NCBI RefSeq assembly: GCF_039535095.1
Contig: NZ_BAAAWN010000001.1
Location: 5,084,001 to 5,148,000, forward strand
Direction: 5' to 3'
Length of the DNA stretch: 64,000 nt
Origin: Arthrobacter ramosus
GTDB taxonomy: Bacteria; Actinomycetota; Actinomycetes; Actinomycetales; Micrococcaceae
The notes under the pieces are model-generated. The model was not told the DNA's origin. It saw only the letters and a list, made by a program, of their open reading frames with translations, and ran no database searches. Below are positions 8,442-17,039 of this stretch, piece after piece; position 1 is the first letter of the stretch, and each line of letters begins with the position of its first letter. A program made the translations under genes and the position numbers.

Positions 8442-10690
8442 TCCGCCACAAACCATTCGGCTCCGGCCACCCCTACGTCGCCGACACCGATCAGCGCAGC
8501 CCGTCCCATCCCGTCGCAGGGGAGCCCGTCATCCTCGGCGTACGAACCTCGCCGGAACTGACCGACGTGATCTGCGAACTCGAAGTCACCCGTCGCAGCG
8601 GCGCTGTCACGCAATTGACCGAAACCCTCCAACGTGTACCGGCGGCATCGCGCGGACAGGTCATCGATGGCGGCCACCTGGCATCGGCCCAGGCCAAACT
8701 CGCCCGTTCAGCTAGCGGCTGGCAGGTAACCCTCGCGCCGGCGGAGCCCCAGACAACATACAAGTACCGTTTCACGGCGCAGACCCGGAACGGCGGGACG
8801 GAAAAGACGCGGTGGTTCAACTACAGCGCCGCCACCTGGGCTCCCGCCAGCCAGGCCCTAAAGATCATTGGACCAGACCGCGTCATCGCCGACTCCGTCG
8901 AGGTGTTACATGATGGTGTCCGGCCCTTGCGTGTTCGTTTCGCTCTCCCGTTGGCCCTTAACGAGCGTGTCACCGGCTTCGGAGAACGCTTTGATGCCCT
9001 TGACCACCGCGGGACCAAGCTGGACGCGGTCGTCTTCGAGCAATACAAGAGCCAAGGAGCGAACCGGAAGACCTACCTGCCGATGCCCTTTGCCCATGTA
9101 GTAGGCGGAGACGGCTGGGGATTTCACGTCGAAACCTCCCGACGCACGTGGTACGACATCGGTGCCTCCGACGAACACCGCCTCGTCATCGAAGCCGAAG
9201 TCGGCCCAGAACCCCTGAACGGGGACACTCTTCTGAACCTGAGGTTCTTCGAAGGAACGCCCACGACGGTCCTGAAGTCCTTCCTGTCCGTCGCCGGCAG
9301 CGCCAAGGAGCTTCCGGCCTGGGTGTTCAAGCTCTGGGCCAGCGGCAACGAATGGAATACCCAGTCCGAGGTCATGCGACAGATGGATCTACATAGGGAA
9401 ACAGGTATTCCCGTTGGGTCCGTCGTCATCGAAGCCTGGAGCGACGAGTCTACATTCACGGCATTCCGCGACGCAGAATACGAACCAAATCGCGACGGTT
9501 CACCGCACCGCCTCGGCGACTTCACCTTCCCGGATCATGGTGCCTGGCCGGATCCGAAGGCCATGGTTGATAGCCTTCACTCCCGGGACATCCGGGTGGT
9601 TTTGTGGCAAATTCCTCTTATCAAAATGCGGCCGCACCCACATGGCCAAGCACGTTTCGACGCTGAAGCTGCGGTTCGTGAGGGGCGGCTCATCCGGGAG
9701 GAGGCCCCGGACGGCAGCCTGCGCCCCTACCGTAACCGGGGATGGTGGTTCCCGCTCAGCCTGATGCCGGACCTGACCGACCCGGAAGCCGCCCGATGGT
9801 GGACCGAGAAGCGACGCTACCTCGTCGAAGAAATCGGCATCGACGGGTTCAAGACCGACGGCGGAGAACACGCCTGGGGCGAAGAACTCCAGTATCTGAA
9901 CGGAATGCGCGGAGACGAAGGAAACAACCTCTTCCCGGTCGCATACGCCAAGGCCTACGGTGACCTTCTTGAATCCGCAGGAAAGGCGCCCGTCACCTTC
10001 AGCCGCGCCGGGTTCACCGGTTCCCAGGCCCACGGAGCCTTCTGGGCCGGGGATGAGAATTCCACTTGGGACGCATTCCGTTGGTCCCTGTTTGCCGGAC
10101 TCTCCGCGTCAGCAAGCGGAGTCTTGTATTGGGGCTGGGACTTCGCCGGCTTCTCAGGCGATGTCCCGACCTCGGAACTATACCTGCGGTCGGCTGCAGC
10201 AGCGGTTTTCGTGCCCATCATGCAGTACCACTCCGAGTTCAACCATCACCGGAAGCCATCGAGGGATCGCACTCCGTGGAACATTCAGGATCGGACGGGG
10301 GATGAGACTGTCATCCCTGTGTTCCGGGAACTCGTCGAACTGCGCGAACGCCTCGTGCCCTACCTGGCAGAGCAGGCCCGCAGGGCTATCGACACCGGAG
10401 CCCCCCTCATGCGCCCGCTGTACTTCGACCACATCGAAGACCAGGAGGTATGGAAGCATCCACTGCAATGGATGCTCGGCGAAGACCTTCTTGTATCTCC
10501 CGTCGTCGACGAGGGAGTCCGCAGCTGGACGGCTTACCTCCCGGGCGGCAACTGGGTCGATGCCTGGACGGGAGAAATATACGCCGGCCAGCGAACCGTC
10601 GAGGTACCTGCGCCGTTGAACCGCGTTCCCGTCTTCGTCAGGGCGGAAGCCTGGGACGAAATGAAGGACATTTTCACCCCGACCGCCTAA
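8438..10690 (+). CDS. Cytoplasmic GH31 alpha-glycosidase
   Basis: A 750-residue protein with no signal peptide. The N-terminal beta-sandwich domain includes GFGERFDALDHRG. The catalytic barrel contains LWASGNEWNTQSEV, the nucleophile Asp474 in GFKTDGGEH and the general acid/base Asp539 in FWAGDENSTWD. The C-terminus has the beta domains usual in GH31 (LLVSPVVDEGVRSWTAYLPGG). It overlaps the GH15 gene by 4 bp, implying coupled translation. It is probably an alpha-glucosidase or alpha-xylosidase acting on the imported oligosaccharide, and it is homologous to the secreted GH31 at the window's left end. Confidence 0.92.
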   Translation: MIRHKPFGSGHPYVADTDQRSPSHPVAGEPVILGVRTSPELTDVICELEVTRRSGAVTQLTETLQRVPAASRGQVIDGGHLASAQAKLARSASGWQVTLAPAEPQTTYKYRFTAQTRNGGTEKTRWFNYSAATWAPASQALKIIGPDRVIADSVEVLHDGVRPLRVRFALPLALNERVTGFGERFDALDHRGTKLDAVVFEQYKSQGANRKTYLPMPFAHVVGGDGWGFHVETSRRTWYDIGASDEHRLVIEAEVGPEPLNGDTLLNLRFFEGTPTTVLKSFLSVAGSAKELPAWVFKLWASGNEWNTQSEVMRQMDLHRETGIPVGSVVIEAWSDESTFTAFRDAEYEPNRDGSPHRLGDFTFPDHGAWPDPKAMVDSLHSRDIRVVLWQIPLIKMRPHPHGQARFDAEAAVREGRLIREEAPDGSLRPYRNRGWWFPLSLMPDLTDPEAARWWTEKRRYLVEEIGIDGFKTDGGEHAWGEELQYLNGMRGDEGNNLFPVAYAKAYGDLLESAGKAPVTFSRAGFTGSQAHGAFWAGDENSTWDAFRWSLFAGLSASASGVLYWGWDFAGFSGDVPTSELYLRSAAAAVFVPIMQYHSEFNHHRKPSRDRTPWNIQDRTGDETVIPVFRELVELRERLVPYLAEQARRAIDTGAPLMRPLYFDHIEDQEVWKHPLQWMLGEDLLVSPVVDEGVRSWTAYLPGGNWVDAWTGEIYAGQRTVEVPAPLNRVPVFVRAEAWDEMKDIFTPTA

Positions 10691-10707
10691 CAAGACCCGA
10701 CGGTCAG

Positions 10708-10752
10708 CCCTTCCGCGTTGGGGAATTATGATGGTTCCTCGACGCGGAAGGG
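10708..10752. repeat. 11-bp inverted repeat between GH31 and aldo/keto reductase genes
   Basis: CCCTTCCGCGT (10708-10718) and ACGCGGAAGGG (10742-10752) are perfect inverted repeats around a 23-nt centre. No T run follows. It may be an attenuating hairpin within the operon or an operator for a separate promoter of the downstream genes. Confidence 0.55.
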
Positions 10753-10801
10753 GCGAACACTCGCCGGGATCCGCCCCGGACACCCAACTCGAAGGAAGTC
10801 C

Positions 10802-11800
10802 TTGGAATACAGGAAACTTGGCCGAAGCGGCATGTATGTCAGCGAGATCGCCTACGGCAACTGGCTGACCCACGGATCGCAGATTGATGACGACTTGGCA
10901 AGACAATGCGTACATGCTGCCCTGGACGCCGGCATCAGCACTTTCGACACCGCAGACGCATACGCGGAGACACGCGCAGAAGCCGCACTCGGCTCGGCGC
11001 TTGCCGGAGTCCGGCGCGAAAGCGTGGAGATCTTCACCAAGGTATATTTCCCCACGGGGTCGGGAAAGAACGATCGCGGACTCTCCCGGAAACACATCAT
11101 GGAAGCCATCGATGGAAGCCTCCACCGGCTCAAAACAGACTACGTAGACCTTTACCAGGCCCACCGATTCGACTACGAAACGCCCCTCGAGGAAACGATG
11201 CAGGCTTTCGCCGACGTCGTGCGTGCCGGCAAAGCCCACTACATCGGCGTCTCCGAATGGACAGCGGATGAGATCCGGTCAGCAGCTGCCTTGGCTAAGG
11301 AACTCAACGTCGGGCTGGTCTCCAACCAACCTCAGTACAACATGCTATGGAGGGTTGTTGAAGCAGAAATCATCCCGGCCAGCGAAGAGCTCGGGATGAG
11401 CCAGCTTGTCTGGTCACCCCTTGCCCAAGGAGTACTGACGGGCAAATATTCACCAGGAATGGGCGCCCCCGCCGGTTCCCGCGCCACCGACCAAAACGGA
11501 GGCAAAGACACGATGGGTAAGTGGCTGGGCGATGACGTTCTCGCCAGGGTCCAGCGCCTTGAGCCCCTGGCAGCAAGCGCAGGGATTCCGCTTAGTACCC
11601 TCTGTCTGGCGTGGGTGCTTCAGAACCCGAATGTATCTGCTGCCATCGTCGGAGCCTCCAAACCAGAGCAGATCAAGGAAAACGCCAAGGCCGCCGGGCT
11701 CACGCTGGAGGACGCACTCCTGAAAGAGATCGATGAAGTCCTCGAACCCGTCATCGAACGCGACCCGCGCAAGGTCGATAGCTGCCACAGCAGGCCTTGA
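10802..11800 (+). CDS. Aldo/keto reductase (Kv-beta-like, AKR6 type)
   Basis: I place the start at the TTG at 10802 because AAGGAAG lies just upstream and the protein then begins MEYRKLGRSGMYVSEIAYGNW, the usual family start. An upstream ATG at 10718 lies inside the inverted repeat. The 332 residues carry the AKR tetrad: Asp and Tyr in FDTADAYAE, Lys in EIFTKVYF and His in DLYQAHRFD. It uses NADPH to reduce carbonyls or oxidise sugars. Its operon place suggests an oxidoreductase step on a sugar or glycoside, but no substrate can be assigned. Confidence 0.88.
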   Translation: MEYRKLGRSGMYVSEIAYGNWLTHGSQIDDDLARQCVHAALDAGISTFDTADAYAETRAEAALGSALAGVRRESVEIFTKVYFPTGSGKNDRGLSRKHIMEAIDGSLHRLKTDYVDLYQAHRFDYETPLEETMQAFADVVRAGKAHYIGVSEWTADEIRSAAALAKELNVGLVSNQPQYNMLWRVVEAEIIPASEELGMSQLVWSPLAQGVLTGKYSPGMGAPAGSRATDQNGGKDTMGKWLGDDVLARVQRLEPLAASAGIPLSTLCLAWVLQNPNVSAAIVGASKPEQIKENAKAAGLTLEDALLKEIDEVLEPVIERDPRKVDSCHSRP

Positions 11801-11866
11801 CGACCATTAGGGGCAGCAGCGACAACAAAGCTGCCGCCCTTAAACAGATCAAAGAATCGGAACGAT

Positions 11867-12703
11867 ATGTCTATAAACATGACAAGTGCCGGCCATTTCA
11901 TCGGCGTTGACATCGGTGGAACCGGCGTCAAGGGCGGGATCGTCAACCTTGAAAAGGGTGAGATCCTGTGGGGCTGCGTTCGTCTAGCCACGCCCCAACC
12001 GGCTGATCCGGAATCCGTCGGCGATGTTGTTCGGCAGCTCGTGGACGAGCTCACCGCAGGAAGCGAAGCAGGACGTGATTCAACCGTTGGCGTAACCTTT
12101 CCGGGCATCGTCCAGCACGGCACGTCCCGATCAGCGGCAAACATGGACAGGACCTTCATCGATTTCGACATCGGCACCCATTTCTCCGATCGCATTCGGC
12201 GACCGGTCGCCGTCCTGAACGACGCCGACGCCGCAGGTCTCGCGGAAGCCCGCTACGGCGCCGGAAAGGGAACGTGCGGCACGGTTTTGGTCATTACCCT
12301 AGGAACCGGGATCGGATCAGCCCTGATTTTTGACGGAAACGTAGTGCCCAATGTCGAGCTCGGTCACATTTCCATCGACGGTCACGACGCTGAAACCAGG
12401 GCATCCGCCGTCGCCCGTGAACGTGACGGATTGGGCTGGCAAGAATACAGCGTCCGCTTGCAACGTTACCTTTCTGAACTTGAGTTCATGTTCTCGCCTG
12501 AACTCATCATTGTGGGCGGAGGCATTTCCCAACGAGCCGACGAATACCTGCCTCACCTCAACCTGAGGACCCCCGTCGTTCCCGCGAAGCTCAGGAACGA
12601 CGCCGGCATCGTCGGCGCCGCCATCCAGGCTGCGTCAGCCACATCGGGCCTTCGGGGTTCTACTTCTCCCACGAGGCGATCGACTGGATCGAATCAGCCC
12701 TAG
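11867..12703 (+). CDS. ppgK: Polyphosphate glucokinase (ROK family)
   Basis: A 278-residue ROK-type kinase (274 if the ATG at 11879 is used). Phosphate-1 motif GVDIGGTGVKGGIV, the catalytic region VLNDADAAGLAEARYG, VLVITLGTGIGSALI, and ELGHISIDGHDAETRAS match actinobacterial PpgK and the Arthrobacter glucomannokinase. PpgK phosphorylates glucose (sometimes mannose) with polyphosphate or ATP. Placed at the end of the glycosidase operon, it would capture the glucose released by the GH15 and GH31 enzymes. The stop codon overlaps that of the convergent hydrolase gene. Confidence 0.9.
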   Translation: MSINMTSAGHFIGVDIGGTGVKGGIVNLEKGEILWGCVRLATPQPADPESVGDVVRQLVDELTAGSEAGRDSTVGVTFPGIVQHGTSRSAANMDRTFIDFDIGTHFSDRIRRPVAVLNDADAAGLAEARYGAGKGTCGTVLVITLGTGIGSALIFDGNVVPNVELGHISIDGHDAETRASAVARERDGLGWQEYSVRLQRYLSELEFMFSPELIIVGGGISQRADEYLPHLNLRTPVVPAKLRNDAGIVGAAIQAASATSGLRGSTSPTRRSTGSNQP

Positions 12704-13404
12704 CCCGTCCGCTCAACCGCCGCAAGAATGGCTTTTCCGAGTTCGATCGGTTTGGTGAACTGGGGCCAGTGACCGGTCGGCAGATCCATGAATTCGACGT
12801 CGTTGATGCGCGCGAGCTCGGCCACGAAGGGATGGCCGGATTCGATCCATTCTCCGAGCAGGCTGGAGGGGAACTCGCACGCGATGATGGTGGCCGGGAC
12901 GTCGTAGCGGCGCACATCGTGCAAGCGCTGCTTATCTGTGGTGACGTTCTTTGGTTCCGGGATGGCCCGTGCGCGGAAGGCAGCCCGCAGCTCGTCATTG
13001 AGGTCCACGAGGTCCTCGTTTTCGAAAAGCTCCCATGGTGGCAAGGGCACGGCGTCGCCCTCAACAGGCAGTTCGTCGTTGATGACGCCGCCCTCGCCAA
13101 GCGGTCCGCTGTCCACGTACACCGCCCGGACCACGCGGTCCGGGCGGGCGTCGACGGCGCCGTGGATGATGGCACCTCCGCCGGAGTGGCCGACCAGTAC
13201 AACGGGATTGCCAACAGCGTCGACAGCCGCCACTACGGCGTCGATGTGATCCCTGAGGCCGATGCCGGACCGTGGAGCGTCAACGGCCTCCAGCCCAGGC
13301 AGTGTGAGCGGGTGAACCGTGTGCCCCGCAGCAACGAGCGGCGGCGTGACCTCCGACCATGAAGAAGCGTCCAACCAGAATCCGGGAACCATGATGATGT
13401 CCAT
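12700..13404 (-). CDS. Alpha/beta hydrolase
   Basis: A 234-residue alpha/beta-hydrolase beginning MDIIMVPGFWLDASSW. The nucleophile elbow GHSGGG (serine near residue 94), an oxyanion-type GFWL near the N-terminus and a late GHWPQFTKP histidine complete a plausible triad. It resembles the esterase EstC/salicylate esterase-like group of small hydrolases. It is convergent with ppgK (4-bp overlap) and is followed on the same strand by the flavin monooxygenase gene upstream, so it may belong with the aromatic cluster, though no substrate is evident. Confidence 0.85.
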   Translation of the reverse strand: MDIIMVPGFWLDASSWSEVTPPLVAAGHTVHPLTLPGLEAVDAPRSGIGLRDHIDAVVAAVDAVGNPVVLVGHSGGGAIIHGAVDARPDRVVRAVYVDSGPLGEGGVINDELPVEGDAVPLPPWELFENEDLVDLNDELRAAFRARAIPEPKNVTTDKQRLHDVRRYDVPATIIACEFPSSLLGEWIESGHPFVAELARINDVEFMDLPTGHWPQFTKPIELGKAILAAVERTG

Positions 13405-13478
13405 GCCGGTACCCTACGACGGGCCACCGACAGAATGAACCCTTCGACAGGTTCGGCGGGTCAGGCCTCCCCAACAGC

Positions 13479-15395
13479 TCACACGGCCGCGGTCCGTCCC
13501 GATCGAAGGAGGGGCGCGAAGAACGCGGCGAGTTCCGCCGTCGCGGTCAAGGGCAAAACGTTCGCCACGTACTGGTCCGGCCGCACTACCACAACGACGC
13601 CGCCGCGGTCAAGGCCGCGCAACTCGAAGATGTCAGCGGAAGGGTCGGTGCCGTAGACGTTCTCAAGGTACGTGAGCTTGAACGGTCCGACCTGCGGCTT
13701 GAATGCCTCCGGCACGGCCCCGATGTCGACGCTAGTGTGCTCCTGCTGGTAGATCACCTTCACGTCGAACCACGCGTCACGGTCAGCGCCCGACGGCGTT
13801 GCGGCCAGCGGCGAGTCCGGCGAGTTCGCGATCCACTCGGCAAAGTCGACGACCGGCGACGTTCCGCCTTGTGCCGTCCCGGCCTTGCTTGCGTCCGCGA
13901 AGACGTAGATGCGCCACCGTCCGTCCGCCTTGGCCTGGTGGCCGAGTTGCACCGGGTTGGTGTCGCAGACGCGCACCACGGGCGCGGACTTGAATCGCTT
14001 GCCGATGGTGAATCCCGTGGCCAGGCCTTGGTGTGTGGGCCCGGCGATGAGCGGCGAGGGGGCGTAATGGGTCATGAAACCGGCAGGGAACTCTGCCGTG
14101 CTCACGTAGAAGTTCTCCAGCTCGGTGGGGTCCTCAAATTCCTCGGGCTTCTTCGCCATGAGCGTGGACCACTCTTTGTCGAAGTCGATGAGGTTCTTGG
14201 CAACGACTTGGCGCTCGGCCGAGTACGTGGACAGGAGGTGCTCCGGGCTGCGGCCCTCGAGCACGTGCCCGAGCTTCCAGGCCAGGTTGAACCCGTCCTG
14301 CATGGAGACGTTCATGCCTTGCCCGGCCTTTGCGCTGTGGGTGTGGCAGGCATCGCCCGTAATGAATACGCGCGGCGTGCGGGTGCCGCGCTCGTCCGGA
14401 AGGACGTCGTCGAACCTGTCAGTGAGGCGGTGGCCCACTTCGTAGACGCTGTGCCAGGCGACGTTGCGCACATCGAGCGTGTAGGGGTGGAGGATGTCGT
14501 TCGCTTTGGCGATGATCTCCTCGATGGTGGTGCTGCGCACGGAGCGGTTGTCATGCCGGTCCACCTCGCCCAGGTCGACGTACATGCGGAAGAGATGGCC
14601 GCCTTCGCGCGGGATCAGCAGGATGCTGCCGCCCGTGCCGGACTGGATGGCGCATTTCGTGCGGATATCGGGGAAATCCGTGACGGCAAGGACATCCATG
14701 ACGCCCCAGGCGTGGTTGGCTTGGTCGCCGGCGAGCGTGCAGCCGATCGACTCCCGCACCTTGCTCCGGGCGCCATCCGCCCCCACGACGTACTTGGCCT
14801 GGACAATCCGCTCCTGGCCTTCGTTGGGTCCGGCGGTGTGGAGAAGGGTAACCGTGACGGGGTAGTCGCCCTCACCGCTGACCTCGAGGCTGCGGAACTC
14901 GTATCCGTAGTCGGGAGTCATGCGGGTAGGGGAGTTCGCCATGAACTCGGCGAAATAGTCCAGCACGCGCGCCTGGTTGACGATGAGGTGCGGGAATTCG
15001 CTGATGTCCCCGGTCGGATCGTCGAGGGCGCGGGCGGTCCGGATAATGCACGCGGGGTCCGCGGGGTCCGGCTTCCAGAAGGCCATCTCGGTGATCCGGT
15101 ACGCCTCGGCGATGATCCGCTCGGCGAATCCGAAGGCCTGGAAGGTCTCAACGCTCCGGGCCTGGATGCCGTCGGCCTGGCCGATCGCGAGCCTCCCGGC
15201 GCGGCGCTCCACGATCCGGGTTGTGACGCCCGGGAACTGGGACAACTGCGCGGCGGCGAGCATGCCGGCGGGGCCGCTGCCCACGATGAGCACGTCGACC
15301 TCGTCGGGAAGATCAGCGGGCCTGTCGATGCCAACGCCGGCGGCCGCTTGGACTCGCGGGTCACCGGATACATAACCGTGGTGGTGGAACTGCAT
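13479..15395 (-). CDS. FAD-dependent aromatic monooxygenase (phenol 2-monooxygenase / MobA family)
   Basis: A 638-residue flavoprotein. The FAD-binding Rossmann motif VLIVGSGPAGMLAA is at residues 36-49, VVGADGARSKVRESIG is the DG motif, and VFITGDACHTHSAKAGQGMN is the GD motif. A C-terminal thioredoxin-like domain, as in phenol hydroxylase, fills the last 200 residues. Length and the N-terminus MQFHHHGYVSGDPR resemble 3-hydroxybenzoate 4-monooxygenase (MobA). It is divergent from the homoprotocatechuate genes, so it may hydroxylate a hydroxyphenylacetate to the catechol used by HpaD, in place of the absent HpaBC. That substrate is inferred; 3-hydroxybenzoate remains possible. Confidence 0.88.
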   Translation of the reverse strand: MQFHHHGYVSGDPRVQAAAGVGIDRPADLPDEVDVLIVGSGPAGMLAAAQLSQFPGVTTRIVERRAGRLAIGQADGIQARSVETFQAFGFAERIIAEAYRITEMAFWKPDPADPACIIRTARALDDPTGDISEFPHLIVNQARVLDYFAEFMANSPTRMTPDYGYEFRSLEVSGEGDYPVTVTLLHTAGPNEGQERIVQAKYVVGADGARSKVRESIGCTLAGDQANHAWGVMDVLAVTDFPDIRTKCAIQSGTGGSILLIPREGGHLFRMYVDLGEVDRHDNRSVRSTTIEEIIAKANDILHPYTLDVRNVAWHSVYEVGHRLTDRFDDVLPDERGTRTPRVFITGDACHTHSAKAGQGMNVSMQDGFNLAWKLGHVLEGRSPEHLLSTYSAERQVVAKNLIDFDKEWSTLMAKKPEEFEDPTELENFYVSTAEFPAGFMTHYAPSPLIAGPTHQGLATGFTIGKRFKSAPVVRVCDTNPVQLGHQAKADGRWRIYVFADASKAGTAQGGTSPVVDFAEWIANSPDSPLAATPSGADRDAWFDVKVIYQQEHTSVDIGAVPEAFKPQVGPFKLTYLENVYGTDPSADIFELRGLDRGGVVVVVRPDQYVANVLPLTATAELAAFFAPLLRSGRTAAV

Positions 15396-15545
15396 GGGCT
15401 TTCCTCACTTCATTGTGTGGTTGTTCAATTATGGAACTGTGAATTCTATATTTGAACCCCGGATTGAATTCTAACTGTACGGCAGGCGTGGCGGGGGTTA
15501 CAAGGGTGAGAGGGGTTGACGTCCCGAAGCTCCCGGGTCATAGTT

Positions 15546-15557
15546 ATCGTATACGAT
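15546..15557. promoter_or_regulatory. Palindromic operator candidate ATCGTATACGAT
   Basis: A perfect 12-bp palindrome sits 24 bp before the TTG start of the FAH-RraA gene in the divergent gap 15396-15581. FCD-type GntR regulators often bind short palindromes of this kind, and such a regulator is the second gene of the operon. GTAC recurs at 15561-15564, extending the dyad. It would overlap or closely follow the promoter, consistent with repression. Confidence 0.5.
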
Positions 15558-15581
15558 TTCGTACTCGATGAGGAGTAAATC

Positions 15582-17039
15582 TTGGAAAAGGTCACCGACC
15601 ACATCCTGGCCGCGGCCCGCAAGGTCATCGCGGTGCATATCAACTACCCCAGCCGGGCGGCCCAGCGTGGCCGTACGCCGGAGCAGCCGTCGTATTTCCT
15701 GAAGCCATCGACTTCCCTTGCTCTCAGTGGCTCGACAGTGGAACGTCCGGCCGGATGTGAACTCCTCGGGTACGAGGGCGAGATAGCGCTGGTCATCGGC
15801 AAGCCTGCCCGCCGCGTGGGCCCCGGGGACGCGTGGAGCCACGTTGAGTGGATCACGGCCAGCAACGACCTGGGCGTCTACGACCTCCGCTACGCGGACA
15901 AGGGCTCCAACCTCCGGTCCAAGGGCGGCGACGGCTTTACCCCGGTGGGCCCCGCGCTCATCCCGGCCGCCGACGTCGACCCCTCCAAACTGCGCATCCG
16001 CACCTGGCACAACGGCGAACTCGTCCAGGACGACACCACCGAGGACCTGTTGTTCCCGTTCGCGCGCCTCGTGGCCGATCTCTCCCAGCTCCTCACGCTC
16101 GAAACCGGCGACATCATCCTGACCGGCACCCCGGCCGGCGCCTCGGTCGCCCAGCCAGGCGACGTCGTCGAGGTTGAAGTCACCGCCGGCGGGCTCAGCA
16201 GCGGCCGTCTGGCCACAACAGTCACGGAAGGTACGACGCCGTTCGCGGACTTCGGTGCCCGGCCCAAGGCCGATGACATCCAGCGGGAGGAAGCGTACGG
16301 TTCCCGCGAAGCCGCCGGCCTCGCCGTCGTCGTGCCTGTCCTGACCCCGGAGCTGAAGAAGAAACTCGAAAGCGTCGCGACCGCGACGTTGTCCAGCCAG
16401 TTGCGCAAGCGCGGGCTGAACAACGTGAGCATCGACGGGCTGCAGGCCACGCGCCCGGACCGCCGCGTTGTCGGGCTCGCCCGGACGCTGCGTTATGTGC
16501 CCAACCGCGAGGACCTGTTCAAGACCCACGGCGGAGGCTTCAACGCCCAGAAACGTGCCATCGACTCCGTGAACGAGGGCGAGATCCTGGTCATGGAAGC
16601 CCGGGGCGAAAAGGGCACCGGGACGGTCGGCGACATCCTCGCGCTGCGTGCCCAGATGCGTGGCGCTGCGGCCATCATCACCGACGGCGGCGTCCGTGAC
16701 TACACCGCGGTGGCAGGACTGGACATGCCCACCTACTTCGCCAACCCGCACCCCGCTGTGCTGGGCCGCCGGCACATCCCCTGGGACACCGACATCACCA
16801 TCGCCTGCGGCGGGGCCACGGTCCAGCCCGGGGACATCATCGTGGCCGACTCGGACGGCATCCTGGTGATCCCGCCGGCCATCGCCGAAGAACTCGTGGA
16901 TGAGTGCATCGAGCAGGAGAAGGAAGAATCCTTCATCTTCGAAATGGTCAAGCAGGGCAACAGCGTGGACGGTTTGTATCCGATGAACGCGCAGTGGCGT
17001 GCCCGTTACGAGGAGTGGGAAGGAGCCCAAGGTGACTGA
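15582..17039 (+). CDS. FAH-domain isomerase/decarboxylase fused to an RraA-like domain
   Basis: A 485-residue fusion starting at TTG, preceded by AGGAG. Residues 1-225 form a fumarylacetoacetate hydrolase (HpaG) domain: metal ligands Glu65 and Glu67 in GYEGEIALVIG and Asp96 in NDLGVYD, plus ILTGTPAGASVAQPGD. Residues 255-480 form an RraA/HMG-aldolase-like domain with GTVGDILALRAQMRG and DGGVRDY (Arg372, Asp373). Classical HpaG is two FAH domains that decarboxylate 5-oxopent-3-ene-1,2,5-tricarboxylate and isomerise the product. Here the second domain belongs to an unrelated family whose members include aldolases and oxaloacetate decarboxylases, so it may provide the decarboxylase step. It begins the hpa operon. 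Confidence 0.88.
   Translation: MEKVTDHILAAARKVIAVHINYPSRAAQRGRTPEQPSYFLKPSTSLALSGSTVERPAGCELLGYEGEIALVIGKPARRVGPGDAWSHVEWITASNDLGVYDLRYADKGSNLRSKGGDGFTPVGPALIPAADVDPSKLRIRTWHNGELVQDDTTEDLLFPFARLVADLSQLLTLETGDIILTGTPAGASVAQPGDVVEVEVTAGGLSSGRLATTVTEGTTPFADFGARPKADDIQREEAYGSREAAGLAVVVPVLTPELKKKLESVATATLSSQLRKRGLNNVSIDGLQATRPDRRVVGLARTLRYVPNREDLFKTHGGGFNAQKRAIDSVNEGEILVMEARGEKGTGTVGDILALRAQMRGAAAIITDGGVRDYTAVAGLDMPTYFANPHPAVLGRRHIPWDTDITIACGGATVQPGDIIVADSDGILVIPPAIAEELVDECIEQEKEESFIFEMVKQGNSVDGLYPMNAQWRARYEEWEGAQGD

Noticed and set aside
13737..15455. 572-codon plus-strand open frame
   Set aside because: Antisense to the FAD monooxygenase, which has all three flavoprotein motifs.
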